Under the pieces are notes generated by a model that ran no database searches, had not been told where the DNA came from, and worked only from the letters and a program-made list of their open reading frames with translations. Shown here one piece after another: positions 8,492 to 16,881 of a DNA stretch of 64,000 bases. Made by a program: the position numbers and the translations under genes. Source of the DNA: Candidatus Omnitrophota bacterium. GTDB lineage: Bacteria; Omnitrophota; Gorgyraeia; 2-01-FULL-45-10. Location of the stretch: assembly GCA_041650805.1 (NCBI GenBank), contig JBAZKM010000007.1, positions 1 through 64,000 on the forward strand, given 5' to 3'. The stretch's first letter is position 1. Every line of letters begins with the position of its first letter.

Positions 8492-9993
8492 TTCTTCCCC
8501 TTAAATATAGCCAATATCATCCCGCCGAGCACAAATATAGATATGAACTCGAGACGTCCCGCCCACATCTGGGCCATATAAACGATCTTCAGGGCCGCCG
8601 GCATAGAAGGTGATGTTATACCGCAGGAGAGACCCACATTTGCGGCCGCGGATACCGATTCAAATGATGCCTCGCTCAAGGGATAGCCGCATATCATACC
8701 GGCTATGGTGCCGAATAGATATAAGTTTATGTACGAAAGTAAAATTATGGCAGACGCCCTGACATGCTTATCGTCCAGGATGAGGTCCTTTATGTGGTGT
8801 ATCTTCTGTATGAGTACCGCGCTATCAGGTATCATCAGCTTCTTTATGTCCTGCCTCAGCGCCTTGTACATTATGCCTATCCTCAGCACCTTTATGGCGC
8901 CGGTCGTGGAGCATACGCTCCCACCTATGGCCATAGCGATCGTTATACCCAGCATGGCGAACTGGCCCCATTCGTTCACGAACTGCCGCGCGTATATGGT
9001 GGAATACCCTGTCCCGGTATGGGCCGATGCGAGATGGTAGAACGTCTTTTTAAAGAACGGCATGGCGCCGGCATAGACCGCCCCCTCCGAAAGAGCGGCG
9101 GCGGTGATAGAGAGCGTCACCACCACGCTTATGAAGAGCGTCACGATCTCTATATTCTTATAAAGCTCTCTCCTGTTGCCGGTCCAGACCGCGTAGTGGA
9201 GCGCAAAATTAACGGAGCCGAGAAGCATTAGAGATACGGTTATCACCTCGAACGGGAAGTTATGATAGAAGAGGATGCTTTGTGACTGGGGCGTGAAACC
9301 TCCGGTATCGAATGCCGCTATGAATACGCATACGGAATCGAAGACGGCCTTCGACGGCTTGAGGCCTCCCATTATACCCGAGACAGATAATGCGGCGCTC
9401 CCAAGCAGAAGATATACAAGGCTCACCAGCCATATGAAACGTGCCGTCTCTATTACGTTCGGCAATATCCTCTCATCACGCGCCTCGCCCACATAGACCC
9501 TGAAGGCCCCCGCGGTCCCTTTAAATAGGAATGTAAGCGCTATCACGACTATGCCCTGGCCGCCGATGAACATGGTGAGGTGGCGCCAGAGATTGTGAGA
9601 GTATGCCATATGGTCGAGGTCGACGACAAGCGACAATCCCGTAGTCGCGTAACCGCTCATCGCTTCGAAGCAGGCATCCAGATAAGACAGGAAGTGCCCG
9701 CTGAGGTATAGGGGTATCGCGGATACGAACATCGCCAGGAGCCACGAAAGCGATGCTACCACCATGGCATGCATCGCGGAGAGGTCCTTCTTCGTGTAGC
9801 ATACGATGACCGCTATGAGGCCGGCCAGGATAGAGACCGATATGCCGAGCAAAAAATCTACCGCCGGTTCGAACTCGGAATATGCGAGAGCCAGGGCAAA
9901 AGGTATCAGCATCAGGATACCTATGCCGATGACGATCTTCCCGAGGTAATACCCTATTATCTTGTAGTCCTCTAATGCCGGCCGTAAGATCAT
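8488..9993 (-). CDS. trkH: TrkH/KtrB-type potassium transporter membrane subunit
   Basis: 501 residues from the ATG at 9993 (MILRPALEDYK). About ten membrane segments and the repeated selectivity-filter signature of SKT transporters (SGYATTGLS, FDTGGFTP, HTGTGYSTI, AANVGLSCGI) mark it as the K+-translocating subunit that binds TrkA-type proteins. An upstream in-frame GTG at 10050 would add a Pro/Gly-rich stretch, but that region is better explained by a small gene (9990-10130) that overlaps this ATG by ATGA. It lies directly below two trkA genes in one transcript. Confidence 0.93.
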   Translation of the reverse strand: MILRPALEDYKIIGYYLGKIVIGIGILMLIPFALALAYSEFEPAVDFLLGISVSILAGLIAVIVCYTKKDLSAMHAMVVASLSWLLAMFVSAIPLYLSGHFLSYLDACFEAMSGYATTGLSLVVDLDHMAYSHNLWRHLTMFIGGQGIVVIALTFLFKGTAGAFRVYVGEARDERILPNVIETARFIWLVSLVYLLLGSAALSVSGIMGGLKPSKAVFDSVCVFIAAFDTGGFTPQSQSILFYHNFPFEVITVSLMLLGSVNFALHYAVWTGNRRELYKNIEIVTLFISVVVTLSITAAALSEGAVYAGAMPFFKKTFYHLASAHTGTGYSTIYARQFVNEWGQFAMLGITIAMAIGGSVCSTTGAIKVLRIGIMYKALRQDIKKLMIPDSAVLIQKIHHIKDLILDDKHVRASAIILLSYINLYLFGTIAGMICGYPLSEASFESVSAAANVGLSCGITSPSMPAALKIVYMAQMWAGRLEFISIFVLGGMILAIFKGKK

Positions 9994-10130
9994 CTGAGGA
10001 GACCCCACCATACCAGGCACACCAGGAACCCGGCGAAGATAAAAAAGCACACCAGGGATATCTCCAGCGATATACCTAGGACGGCATTCAGCATATTCTT
10101 AAAAAATATGCCTGCCTTGAAACGTTCCAT
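9990..10130 (-). CDS. 46-residue membrane peptide between trkA and trkH
   Basis: The frame starts ATG GAA CGT at 10130 and ends TGA at 9990, overlapping the trkH start by 4 bp; it starts 2 nt after the trkA stop. AAAGGT within the trkA end can serve as ribosome site. The peptide has a basic N-terminus (MERFKAG) and one strong membrane helix in its C-terminal half (CFFIFAGFLVCLVWWG), ending LLR. The tight coupling on both sides argues that it is translated. By analogy with KdpF-like peptides of other K+ systems, it may stabilise or regulate the Trk complex; this is an inference. Confidence 0.65.
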   Translation of the reverse strand: MERFKAGIFFKNMLNAVLGISLEISLVCFFIFAGFLVCLVWWGLLR

Positions 10131-10132
10131 CG

Positions 10133-10801
10133 TCAACCTTTCACCTTGCCTACCAGGGAATCGAGGAGCTGCTGCTCATTTTCTATAGTCGTGAGGGCTA
10201 TTATATCGTCGCCCTTCCTCAGGACCGTCTCGCCCTTGGGCACGATTATGCTCTCACCCCTCACGACGGAGACGAGGACGGAATTTTCGGGTACCCGCAC
10301 GTCTTTCACGCACTTGTCTATCACGGGCGAGTCGCTCGTCAGGTCGACCCTTACAAGCGCCAGCTTACCCCTCTTGAACGTCATCAGGTTTATGAAATCC
10401 TCGAATGACGCTTCCTCCTCTATTATCTTAGCTATTATGGTCGTGGAATTGACCGGGACGTCTACCCCGAGCTCATTAAATATGCGCTCATTCTTCGGGT
10501 TATTCACCCTCGCGACGGTGCGCCGCACCCCGAAGACCTCCTTGGCGAGCTGGCAGATTATCAGGTTATCCTCGTCTTCAGCCGTCACCGCGGCGACGAC
10601 ATCGGCCCTGCCCACCTCGGCATCCTCCAGATACCGCGGTTCGCAGCCGTCGCCATGGATCACCAGCGCGTCCAGGTTCTGCGACATACCCTCGCACTGC
10701 ACCTTATCCTTCTCTATCACCGCTACCGCGTGTTTATCCTGAATGAGTTTTTGAGCCAGGTTAAATCCTACCCTCCCTCCGCCTACTATGACTATATACA
10801 T
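10133..10801 (-). CDS. trkA: TrkA-type K+ channel regulatory subunit (RCK-N + RCK-C)
   Basis: 222 residues. The N-terminal Rossmann domain has the GGGRVGFNLA nucleotide loop (G7-G12) and an acidic residue closing the second strand (VIEKD). The C-terminal ~80 residues form a TrkA_C/RCK-C domain (VLVSVVRGESIIVPKGE). It binds NAD(H) or ATP/ADP on the cytosolic face of TrkH and gates K+ flow. A second copy lies 26 bp upstream, so the ring may be a hetero-oligomer, or the two copies may correspond to the halves of the double-length enterobacterial TrkA. Ribosome site GGAGA. Confidence 0.93.
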   Translation of the reverse strand: MYIVIVGGGRVGFNLAQKLIQDKHAVAVIEKDKVQCEGMSQNLDALVIHGDGCEPRYLEDAEVGRADVVAAVTAEDEDNLIICQLAKEVFGVRRTVARVNNPKNERIFNELGVDVPVNSTTIIAKIIEEEASFEDFINLMTFKRGKLALVRVDLTSDSPVIDKCVKDVRVPENSVLVSVVRGESIIVPKGETVLRKGDDIIALTTIENEQQLLDSLVGKVKG

Positions 10802-10827
10802 GGCACGATCTCCTTCGGGGGTTTATC

Positions 10828-11472
10828 CTATAATTTGAACGTATTTTTGACCTTGCCGAGGCTCGTCGTCCTGACCACGCCCATCACCTTGTCATTCAGC
10901 TCCAGCCTCGTCTCCAGCTGGGGGATGATGACCTTCTTCTTGCGCTCGATCGTAACGACCATAAATTCATCGGGCATATTGAGCTCCTTCACCTGTCTGC
11001 CCTTCAGATGTTCGTCTATAGGGACCTCGATGACACCGAGCTCGCCGGTCTCTACGAGATAGCTTGTGAAACGGTTCTCTATGATCTTATCCCTTATCAT
11101 GGCCGCGACGAGGACCGTCCCGCTTATGGTATCGAGCCCCAGCTTGCGGTATATGTTCGCCCTCTTGGGGTCATAGACACGCGCTATGACCCTCGGCACC
11201 TTGAATATCTTCTTCGCTATCTGGCTCGCCATCAGGTTCGTGTTGTCACCGCTCGTCACGGATACGAAGGCATCCTGTTTATCTACCTTAAGTTCCTTGA
11301 GGAGCTTCTCGTCAAACCCGTTCCCGACAGCCGCTATACCGTTGAAGGTCGCGCCGAGCCGCTTGAACGAATCCTGGCTTTTGTCTATTATGGTGACGTT
11401 ATGCCCTTCCTGCGACAGCAGAAGCGCGAGCTGTGACCCCACCCTGCCGCAACCTACGATCATTATGTTCAT
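10828..11472 (-). CDS. trkA: Second TrkA-type K+ channel regulatory subunit
   Basis: 214 residues with the same layout as its downstream neighbour: a GCGRVGSQLA nucleotide loop, IIDKS closing strand two, and a C-terminal RCK-C domain (MVVTIERKKKVIIPQ). The two proteins differ clearly, so this is an old duplication rather than a recent one. Together they supply two non-identical RCK subunits for TrkH. GGAGGG precedes the ATG by about 6 nt. Confidence 0.93.
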   Translation of the reverse strand: MNIMIVGCGRVGSQLALLLSQEGHNVTIIDKSQDSFKRLGATFNGIAAVGNGFDEKLLKELKVDKQDAFVSVTSGDNTNLMASQIAKKIFKVPRVIARVYDPKRANIYRKLGLDTISGTVLVAAMIRDKIIENRFTSYLVETGELGVIEVPIDEHLKGRQVKELNMPDEFMVVTIERKKKVIIPQLETRLELNDKVMGVVRTTSLGKVKNTFKL

Positions 11473-11510
11473 GACAACCCTCCGGGACTGAAAGTTTCGC
11501 TAAAAGTATA

Positions 11511-12107
11511 CTACCCTCTGGCGCTCAGGAAGTAGGTGATGGTGTCTACGAGGCCTTTTCTCATCATCATGACGGCTATGGCCGCCAGGAGAAGGCTCGC
11601 TATCTTGGAGAAGGCCTTCGACCCGGCCTTACCGAGAAAATCTGATATAGCCGTAGCGTACGAAAAAGTGATCCATACCAGCACGAGGTTCACTACGAAG
11701 GACGATACTGTAAGGAAGATACCGTGAGTATCGAGGAGTATTATGATGGTCGTGAGGACCGCCGGACCCGTTATGAGGGGCGTCCCTATGGGGACAGCGC
11801 CCATGGTGGCGGTAGGGAGCTTTTGCGTCTTTTCGTGCTGCAGGATATCCCTCAACGATATCACGAGGAGCACAAGCCCCCCGGCGATCTTGAAATCGGA
11901 TACGAGGACACCGAGTATCCTGAATATCCATTTCCCCAGGAAGAGGAACGTTACCCCCACGAGAAAAGCGGTGATTATGGACTGGGTCACTATTTTGCTC
12001 TTCTCGCGTTTCGTCAGGTGTTCGGTGAAACCGATAAAGAGCGGAAGCACCCCTATCGCGTCCATAGCTACAAATATAGGGATAAAGGCGAGCAGAAAAT
12101 CTTTCAT
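11511..12107 (-). CDS. MarC family integral membrane protein
   Basis: 198 residues with six predicted membrane segments and the family signatures FIAMDAIGVLPLF-like at the N-terminus and GTPLITGPAVLT in the middle. The function of MarC proteins is unknown; the old link to multiple antibiotic resistance was withdrawn. It is the first gene of the ten-gene ion operon and carries the best promoter of that run, with the -10 only 12 nt before the ATG and no ribosome site, so its 5' leader would be about 6 nt. Confidence 0.9.
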   Translation of the reverse strand: MKDFLLAFIPIFVAMDAIGVLPLFIGFTEHLTKREKSKIVTQSIITAFLVGVTFLFLGKWIFRILGVLVSDFKIAGGLVLLVISLRDILQHEKTQKLPTATMGAVPIGTPLITGPAVLTTIIILLDTHGIFLTVSSFVVNLVLVWITFSYATAISDFLGKAGSKAFSKIASLLLAAIAVMMMRKGLVDTITYFLSARG

Positions 12108-12119
12108 ATAATTGATATA

Positions 12120-12148
12120 ATTATATCATATAACCATATGAATTACAA
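12120..12148 (-). promoter_or_regulatory. Promoter of the ion-homeostasis operon
   Basis: TTGTAA (12148-12143), 17-bp spacer, TATAAT (12125-12120) with an extended TGA before it. The -10 lies inside a palindrome GATATAATTATATC. The predicted transcript begins about 6 nt before the MarC ATG. Confidence 0.65.
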
Positions 12149-12178
12149 AAAAAACGGACGCTTCGCCGATTCACGCAT

Positions 12179-12213
12179 AAAAAAAGGCAAGGTCTGTATA
12201 CAAACCTTGCCTT
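12179..12213 (-). terminator. Intrinsic terminator of the DUF2934 gene
   Basis: Perfect 10-bp inverted repeat AAGGCAAGGT / ACCTTGCCTT (12184-12193 and 12204-12213). Read on the minus strand it is followed by seven T's. Confidence 0.85.
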
Positions 12214-12286
12214 AAGAATATAAAGACCGAATCTCCCGGGATCCGATCATTATTCTTGAAACTTTAAATAAACCTTTTAGGGACGA

Positions 12287-12469
12287 TTACCTGCAGAGCT
12301 TTCCCTTTATGATCCTCTCTGCCTCTAACCAGTCGTCCTGAGAATGACCGGCCTTGCGGCCTCTCTTTTCATAGAGCTCGTATGCCTTCTTCTCTATGAG
12401 CTTACTCAAATCTTCCTTCGTCATCGTAGGGTTGGAAGATTTCCCGAGTTTAAAGGATGTCCTTGCCAT
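12287..12469 (-). CDS. DUF2934 small protein
   Basis: 60 residues. The C-terminal ~40 residues carry the DUF2934 pattern: KKAYELYEKRGRKAGHSQDDWLEAE is the family hallmark (A-Y-x-x-Y-x-x-R-G, D-W-x-x-A-E). The domain is short, helical and of unknown function, often encoded near glycogen-metabolism genes such as the GH57 pair here. It has a clear AAAGGAGG ribosome site, its own promoter and an intrinsic terminator, so it is a single-gene unit. Confidence 0.9.
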   Translation of the reverse strand: MARTSFKLGKSSNPTMTKEDLSKLIEKKAYELYEKRGRKAGHSQDDWLEAERIIKGKLCR

Positions 12470-12497
12470 AACAACAACCTCCTTTCATATTATATCC

Positions 12498-12525
12498 ATT
12501 ATATCAATTTCTCTTTATTATGCAA
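12498..12525 (-). promoter_or_regulatory. Promoter of the DUF2934 gene
   Basis: TTGCAT (12525-12520), 16-bp spacer, TATAAT (12503-12498). It overlaps the last codons of the upstream GH57 gene. A second TATAAT lies 9 bp downstream (12494-12489). Confidence 0.6.
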
Positions 12526-14185
12526 TAGAAATCTTCAAAAAATCCGGGACAGGTTTTTTCAGGAACTTATATACGTTCCTGAGGTGCGTCCTGTAAAGGA
12601 CATCGAACGGGTTCAGTTTCCCGGCGTGCGCCTTGCCGCCGTACCACCAGTTCCAGTCGCTCCCCTCGGCGATGTAGAATTCCCTCCACGCCTTCTGTAT
12701 ATCCTCGCCGTACGCCTTTCTGTCTTTCTGGGACGCCTTGGTAAAGCGCATCAGATCTCTCCTCACCCTGTCGAGGTATTCCCACGAAACGTTATCCTGT
12801 TCTTCGCCTATCCATATCTCAAAATTGTGGTTTATCCAGGATGCCGGGAATATATTCGTCAACGTCTTCCTGGCCGGCTCGACGGCCAGATAATCGCTTA
12901 TCGTGGTCGATTCGAACGGCTCATCCGCATCGTCCAGACGGGCGTACAGCGTCTCGAAGAAACGCCTGCCGTTGTCTTCGTAATACTCCCAGGCATTTTC
13001 ACCGTCCATGGCGATGGTGACTATCCCGCTATCGGTATCGCGCCTCAGGTTATCGGATATGCGCCTGAAGTGGCCGGTCAGGTCCTCGGCCGCCTGCGCG
13101 GGGTCCCAGGAGTTGTAGCTGAAACTTATCATATCGGAAAGGTTCTTGTCGCGGAAGACGAGCGTCATATGCCTTGAGTCCCTCTTCATCCTGTACGGCT
13201 GATATATGAGCCGCCTGTCGATGGCGCCGGAATCCCGGTATTTCTTATCGTAAAGGGCGAGCGTCTTGAACAATATGTCTTCGTCGGTTGCGGCCCAGTC
13301 GACGCCGTTGGCTATCATCAGGTCGAGCGCCGCGTCCGAGACGCTCCCCTCCGAAGGCCACATGCCTCTCGGCGCCTGGCCGAATTCGTCGGCGCAGTAT
13401 TTCAGGGCCTCGGCTATGTGCCAGTTGGCATCCTCCGGGTGGGAGAACCTCTTCTTCGGAAGTTTCATATAAGGAGAGGATGCGCGGGCTGCGGACGTAT
13501 CACAGAGGAGCGGTAAGATGGGGTGGTAGAACGGCGTTGTGCTTATCTCTATACGGCCGGCGTCCTGTAGCCTCTTATACAGAGGCAGGATCTGGCCCAT
13601 GATCTCTTTCTGCTTGGCTATTACGTACTCTTTGTCCTCTTCGGTATAAGACGAACCCTTATCGATGAGGTCTTTCAGGTTTATATCGTCATCGATGCTT
13701 ATAGAATGGAACCACGCGAGGTTAAAGAGGACCTGGAGGTCGCGCATATCGTGATCGGAGAAGCCCCTGGCTATCCTCTTGAGCCCCGTGAAGGCGGTAT
13801 CCTTGAGGCCCTTCTTTATCAGGAGCTCCGAATAGCGCGCGTTCGGCTCTATGAAATGTTTGAAATTCACCCTGAAGAAATTCTCCAGAATCTGCGCCTT
13901 TTCGTCAAGCGTCAGCGCGCTCGCCCTCTTCGCAGTGAGGTCGAGGAAGATGTCGCTGGCATCATTACGGACATAATCGTTTATCTGCTCGATGAGGGAC
14001 GGGACGAGATTGAATGTCGCCTTTACGTTGTTGAAATCTTCCAGGAGGGCGGCCATGGGGAAATAATCTTTTATGCCGTGGAGCCGCACCCAGGGCATAA
14101 GGTACTTTCCCGAGATGGGGTCTTTATAGAACGGCTGGTGCATGTGCCACAGGAAAGCGATATCTATTTTTTTATACGCATCCAT
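12518..14185 (-). CDS. GH57 family glycoside hydrolase (alpha-amylase/glucanotransferase type)
   Basis: 555 residues. HMHQPFY near residue 14 is the first GH57 motif. WPSEGSVSD (E near residue 278) matches the nucleophile motif and AMDGENAWEYY (D near 393) the acid/base motif. GH57 enzymes cut or transfer alpha-1,4 or alpha-1,6 glucans in the cytoplasm. The next gene upstream is a GH57 branching-type enzyme, so the pair probably makes and remodels a glycogen-like polymer. No signal peptide is visible. The start is 6 nt after the branching-enzyme stop without a strong ribosome site. Confidence 0.88.
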   Translation of the reverse strand: MDAYKKIDIAFLWHMHQPFYKDPISGKYLMPWVRLHGIKDYFPMAALLEDFNNVKATFNLVPSLIEQINDYVRNDASDIFLDLTAKRASALTLDEKAQILENFFRVNFKHFIEPNARYSELLIKKGLKDTAFTGLKRIARGFSDHDMRDLQVLFNLAWFHSISIDDDINLKDLIDKGSSYTEEDKEYVIAKQKEIMGQILPLYKRLQDAGRIEISTTPFYHPILPLLCDTSAARASSPYMKLPKKRFSHPEDANWHIAEALKYCADEFGQAPRGMWPSEGSVSDAALDLMIANGVDWAATDEDILFKTLALYDKKYRDSGAIDRRLIYQPYRMKRDSRHMTLVFRDKNLSDMISFSYNSWDPAQAAEDLTGHFRRISDNLRRDTDSGIVTIAMDGENAWEYYEDNGRRFFETLYARLDDADEPFESTTISDYLAVEPARKTLTNIFPASWINHNFEIWIGEEQDNVSWEYLDRVRRDLMRFTKASQKDRKAYGEDIQKAWREFYIAEGSDWNWWYGGKAHAGKLNPFDVLYRTHLRNVYKFLKKPVPDFLKISIA

Positions 14186-14191
14186 AGATCG

Positions 14192-15781
14192 TCACACGCC
14201 GTATACGGAGTAGTCGATATCCGGGAACAGGTTGTATTTGTCTTCGCAGCGCCTGATATATTCCTCGTCAAGCGAGCCCTCCTTCACCTCTTCATATATC
14301 TCGGTGAAGTGTTCGGCATGCTCCCTGAAGCGTTCTACCGCGTACGAGACATGCGACCCCGTCTTCATGATGAAGGCCCAGTCGCTCGACTGCGCAAGCA
14401 GGAGTTCCCGCGCCATCTGGTTCAGCGCCCTGAGAAGCATCCCTTTCGCGTTGGGGTTATTCCTTGCGGCTTCGACCATGCGTTCGACCATCTTATGGAG
14501 ATGGCGGTATATCCAGTCGTTGGAGCCCTCGAGCCACACCTCGCTATATCCCTTCCATCCCCAGCTTGAGGCCGAAGGCGTGAGGACCTGGTATTTCTTG
14601 TACGTCTTCAGGTATTCGCCCGGCGTGGTGAGAGCTATATTATTCTGGTCATACCGGATCTTGCGGATAAGGAAATCGAGCCACTGGGGCCCCTCGTACC
14701 ACCAGTGCCCGAAAAGCTCTGCATCGTAAGGGGCTACTATCATGGGGAGCCGGTCGCCCATCTGGTGGGCCAGGTGCTCCACCTGCTTCTCCCTGTTGAA
14801 CATGAAGTTGCCGGCATGGAAAGAGGCGGTATCCCGGGCGCGTTCCTGGGAATACGGCTCCTTGCGGTTCGTCTCGCCCGTTATCCTGTAGTATTTGATG
14901 CCGGTATTTATCCTGACCCCGTCGGCGTTTATGTAGGGTCTGATGTAATCGTAATCGAGGTCGAACCCTATATCGCGGTAGAACTCCCTGTAGTTGTAAT
15001 CGCCCGGGTATCCCTCCTTGGCGCTCCATACCGCCTTCGACGACTCGACATCCCTCCCTATCGCCGCGACGCCGCTCTTGCAAAGGTACGGGCTGAAAAC
15101 GCCGAACCGCGGCCGCGGCGAACCGAAGAGTATGCCGTGGGTATCTACGAAGAAGTACTTTATCCCCTCCTTTTTCAATATCTCGTCGTCGCCGGGATTG
15201 TAGCCGCACTCCGGGAGCCATATGCCCAGCGGCTTTTTACCGAATACCTTCTCGTAAAGGCCGGATGCCACCCGCACCTGGGCGGTGACGGATGCCTTGC
15301 GCTCAACCTCCATAAGCGGCAGATAGCCGTGCGTAGCACAGCACGTGATGACCTCAAGCCGCCCCTCATTCTGAAAGTGCTTGAATGCCTCCACGAGATT
15401 CCTCTTATAGCGGTCGACGAATATATGCCGCGTCTCGAGGAATTGCGAGTGGTACATGCGCGCCAGGGCATTGAACTGGCCTTCCCACGTGGTCCTGTCT
15501 ATCTCTTTGGCGGACAGTTCGATCAGTTTGTCGAGATGTTTGACATACTTTGACTGGAGGAGCGGGTCCATCAGCATGGAGATCAGGGTGGGCGACAACG
15601 ACACCGTCAGCTTGAAATCGACTCCGTCCTTTATCAGCTGGTCGAATATCTTTACGAGGGGTACGTAGGTCTCGGTGATGGCTTCAAAAAGCCAATCCTC
15701 TTCGAGAAAATCTTCGAATTCGGGATGACGGACGTACGGCAGGTGGGCGTGAAGAACTATTGCGAGATATCCTTTGGGCAT
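14192..15781 (-). CDS. GH57 1,4-alpha-glucan branching enzyme (DUF1957 type)
   Basis: 529 residues. LHAHLPYVRHPE at residues ~9-20 is typical of the branching subgroup of GH57. WLPECGY (E near 189) supplies the nucleophile and APYDAELFGHWW (D near 352) the acid/base. The C-terminal ~100 residues (SSDWAFIMKTG, YAVERFREH) form the DUF1957 helical domain that shapes the active site. It transfers short alpha-1,4 chains to 6-OH positions. It sits between DUF4912 and the second GH57 gene in one operon. Confidence 0.9.
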   Translation of the reverse strand: MPKGYLAIVLHAHLPYVRHPEFEDFLEEDWLFEAITETYVPLVKIFDQLIKDGVDFKLTVSLSPTLISMLMDPLLQSKYVKHLDKLIELSAKEIDRTTWEGQFNALARMYHSQFLETRHIFVDRYKRNLVEAFKHFQNEGRLEVITCCATHGYLPLMEVERKASVTAQVRVASGLYEKVFGKKPLGIWLPECGYNPGDDEILKKEGIKYFFVDTHGILFGSPRPRFGVFSPYLCKSGVAAIGRDVESSKAVWSAKEGYPGDYNYREFYRDIGFDLDYDYIRPYINADGVRINTGIKYYRITGETNRKEPYSQERARDTASFHAGNFMFNREKQVEHLAHQMGDRLPMIVAPYDAELFGHWWYEGPQWLDFLIRKIRYDQNNIALTTPGEYLKTYKKYQVLTPSASSWGWKGYSEVWLEGSNDWIYRHLHKMVERMVEAARNNPNAKGMLLRALNQMARELLLAQSSDWAFIMKTGSHVSYAVERFREHAEHFTEIYEEVKEGSLDEEYIRRCEDKYNLFPDIDYSVYGV

Positions 15782-15785
15782 ACGC

Positions 15786-16628
15786 CTACTCTGTCTTCCG
15801 TGTTACTATGGGAGTGATACGGCGGCGGTCTATCCCGTCTTTTGAGGTGGCCTCCACGGGGATCACCTGCTTTCCGTCAGGCAGCGCGAACCTTAAGGCA
15901 AAAGACCCGTCGGGCCTTAACTTTATCTCTTTCCCCTGCACCGTCACCCTGGCATCCGGTTCCGTTGCGCCGTATACGATAAGCTCCGTATTGACCACAA
16001 GCCAGAATTTTCTCTCCCCCGGCTTCCTGTAAAAAGACGCTCCGCTCGATATGCCGCCCGAGGAGACCTGCTCCTCGAGACGCTTCTTGATCATCTCCCT
16101 CACCTCGAGAGATCCCTTGCCGACACCGAACCCCCCGGAGAGGCCGAACATCTTCCAGTATTCATCCTCCGACATCATCCATTCGGCATCGAGCTTGTCC
16201 GACATCCCGAACCGCGGCGTCTTGACTACATTCGACCGGGCCAGCAGATAGAAATTACCTTTTTTGGAGAGTATGCCTATATCGACGACCCAGCTCCTGT
16301 CCGGGTTACCGACATTTATATACCAGTTGCTTGCGAGCCCCTTGAGGTCTATATCGAAGTAGGAGTGGGCGTTCTGACCGTTGAAATTGATGTCCGTTAC
16401 GTCATATATGCGGAGTATAGATTTAGCGACGTCGTCTCCGGAGCTGCGTATGCTCCCTATGACGCTCTCCTCTTTATCGCGCCTTATCTCCCAATACGCG
16501 AATATCCACCAGGGGTCCCTGACCAGGAGCACTATCTTGTTGTCGCCGTATCCCTGGGGAAATCTGAACTCTTTTCTCTCTCTTATCTTCAACGGTTGCG
16601 GATTCTGCCTGGCGATATCTTTTGCCAT
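15786..16628 (-). CDS. DUF4912 protein
   Basis: 280 residues, no signal peptide. The DUF4912 core (about 25-150) contains RDPWWIFAYWEI and SYFDIDLKGLASNWYINVG. The C-terminal part (~205-275) is a second small beta module (ELIVYGATEPDARVTVQGK), resembling an Ig-like or carbohydrate-binding fold. In many bacteria DUF4912 genes lie directly next to the GH57 branching enzyme, as here, and probably encode a partner in alpha-glucan metabolism. The AAGGAGG ribosome site lies in the 14-nt gap after the Cys-rich mini-gene. Confidence 0.85.
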   Translation of the reverse strand: MAKDIARQNPQPLKIRERKEFRFPQGYGDNKIVLLVRDPWWIFAYWEIRRDKEESVIGSIRSSGDDVAKSILRIYDVTDINFNGQNAHSYFDIDLKGLASNWYINVGNPDRSWVVDIGILSKKGNFYLLARSNVVKTPRFGMSDKLDAEWMMSEDEYWKMFGLSGGFGVGKGSLEVREMIKKRLEEQVSSGGISSGASFYRKPGERKFWLVVNTELIVYGATEPDARVTVQGKEIKLRPDGSFALRFALPDGKQVIPVEATSKDGIDRRRITPIVTRKTE

Positions 16629-16642
16629 ATCGGTCGCCTCCT

Positions 16643-16804
16643 TCAGATGTCGTTAAGTTCGTCCTCTTCCCCTGCCGTCTCCTCCTGGTCCGACGCTTCA
16701 CCGCCGGAACAGGAGACCTGCTCGGGACAGGCGGTACAGCACGTATTATCTAGGTGCCCCTCTTCTTCGCAGCTTACATACCGGGGGCATATCTCACAGC
16801 ACAT
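16643..16804 (-). CDS. 53-residue Cys-rich mini-protein leading the GH57 operon
   Basis: Frame ATG TGC TGT at 16804 to TGA at 16643. The first 32 residues contain eight Cys: MCCEICPRYVSCEE, then NTCCTACPEQVSC, i.e. two near-repeats of a CC-x2-C-x5/6-C pattern. The tail is acidic (EETAGEEDELNDI). This pattern suggests two small metal-binding knuckles, zinc or Fe-S. It is followed after 14 nt by DUF4912 and then the two GH57 genes, so it is probably co-transcribed with alpha-glucan genes. I do not know a named family. AGGAT precedes the ATG weakly. Confidence 0.65.
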   Translation of the reverse strand: MCCEICPRYVSCEEEGHLDNTCCTACPEQVSCSGGEASDQEETAGEEDELNDI

Positions 16805-16881
16805 TACTCTATCCTGGAACTTATATTATGTATGGATAAGGTCGCGGCGCGCCGCACTATCGGACGCGCCATTTGAACTAT

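Noticed and set aside
9994..10050. TrkH starting at GTG 10050
   Set aside because: It adds a Pro/Gly stretch unlike TrkH; the region is better read as the small membrane gene in another frame, which overlaps the ATG at 9993.
5353..12107. Mg2+ riboswitch (M-box or ykoK) ahead of the Mg transporter genes
   Set aside because: Gaps are too short (at most ~40 nt) for such an RNA.
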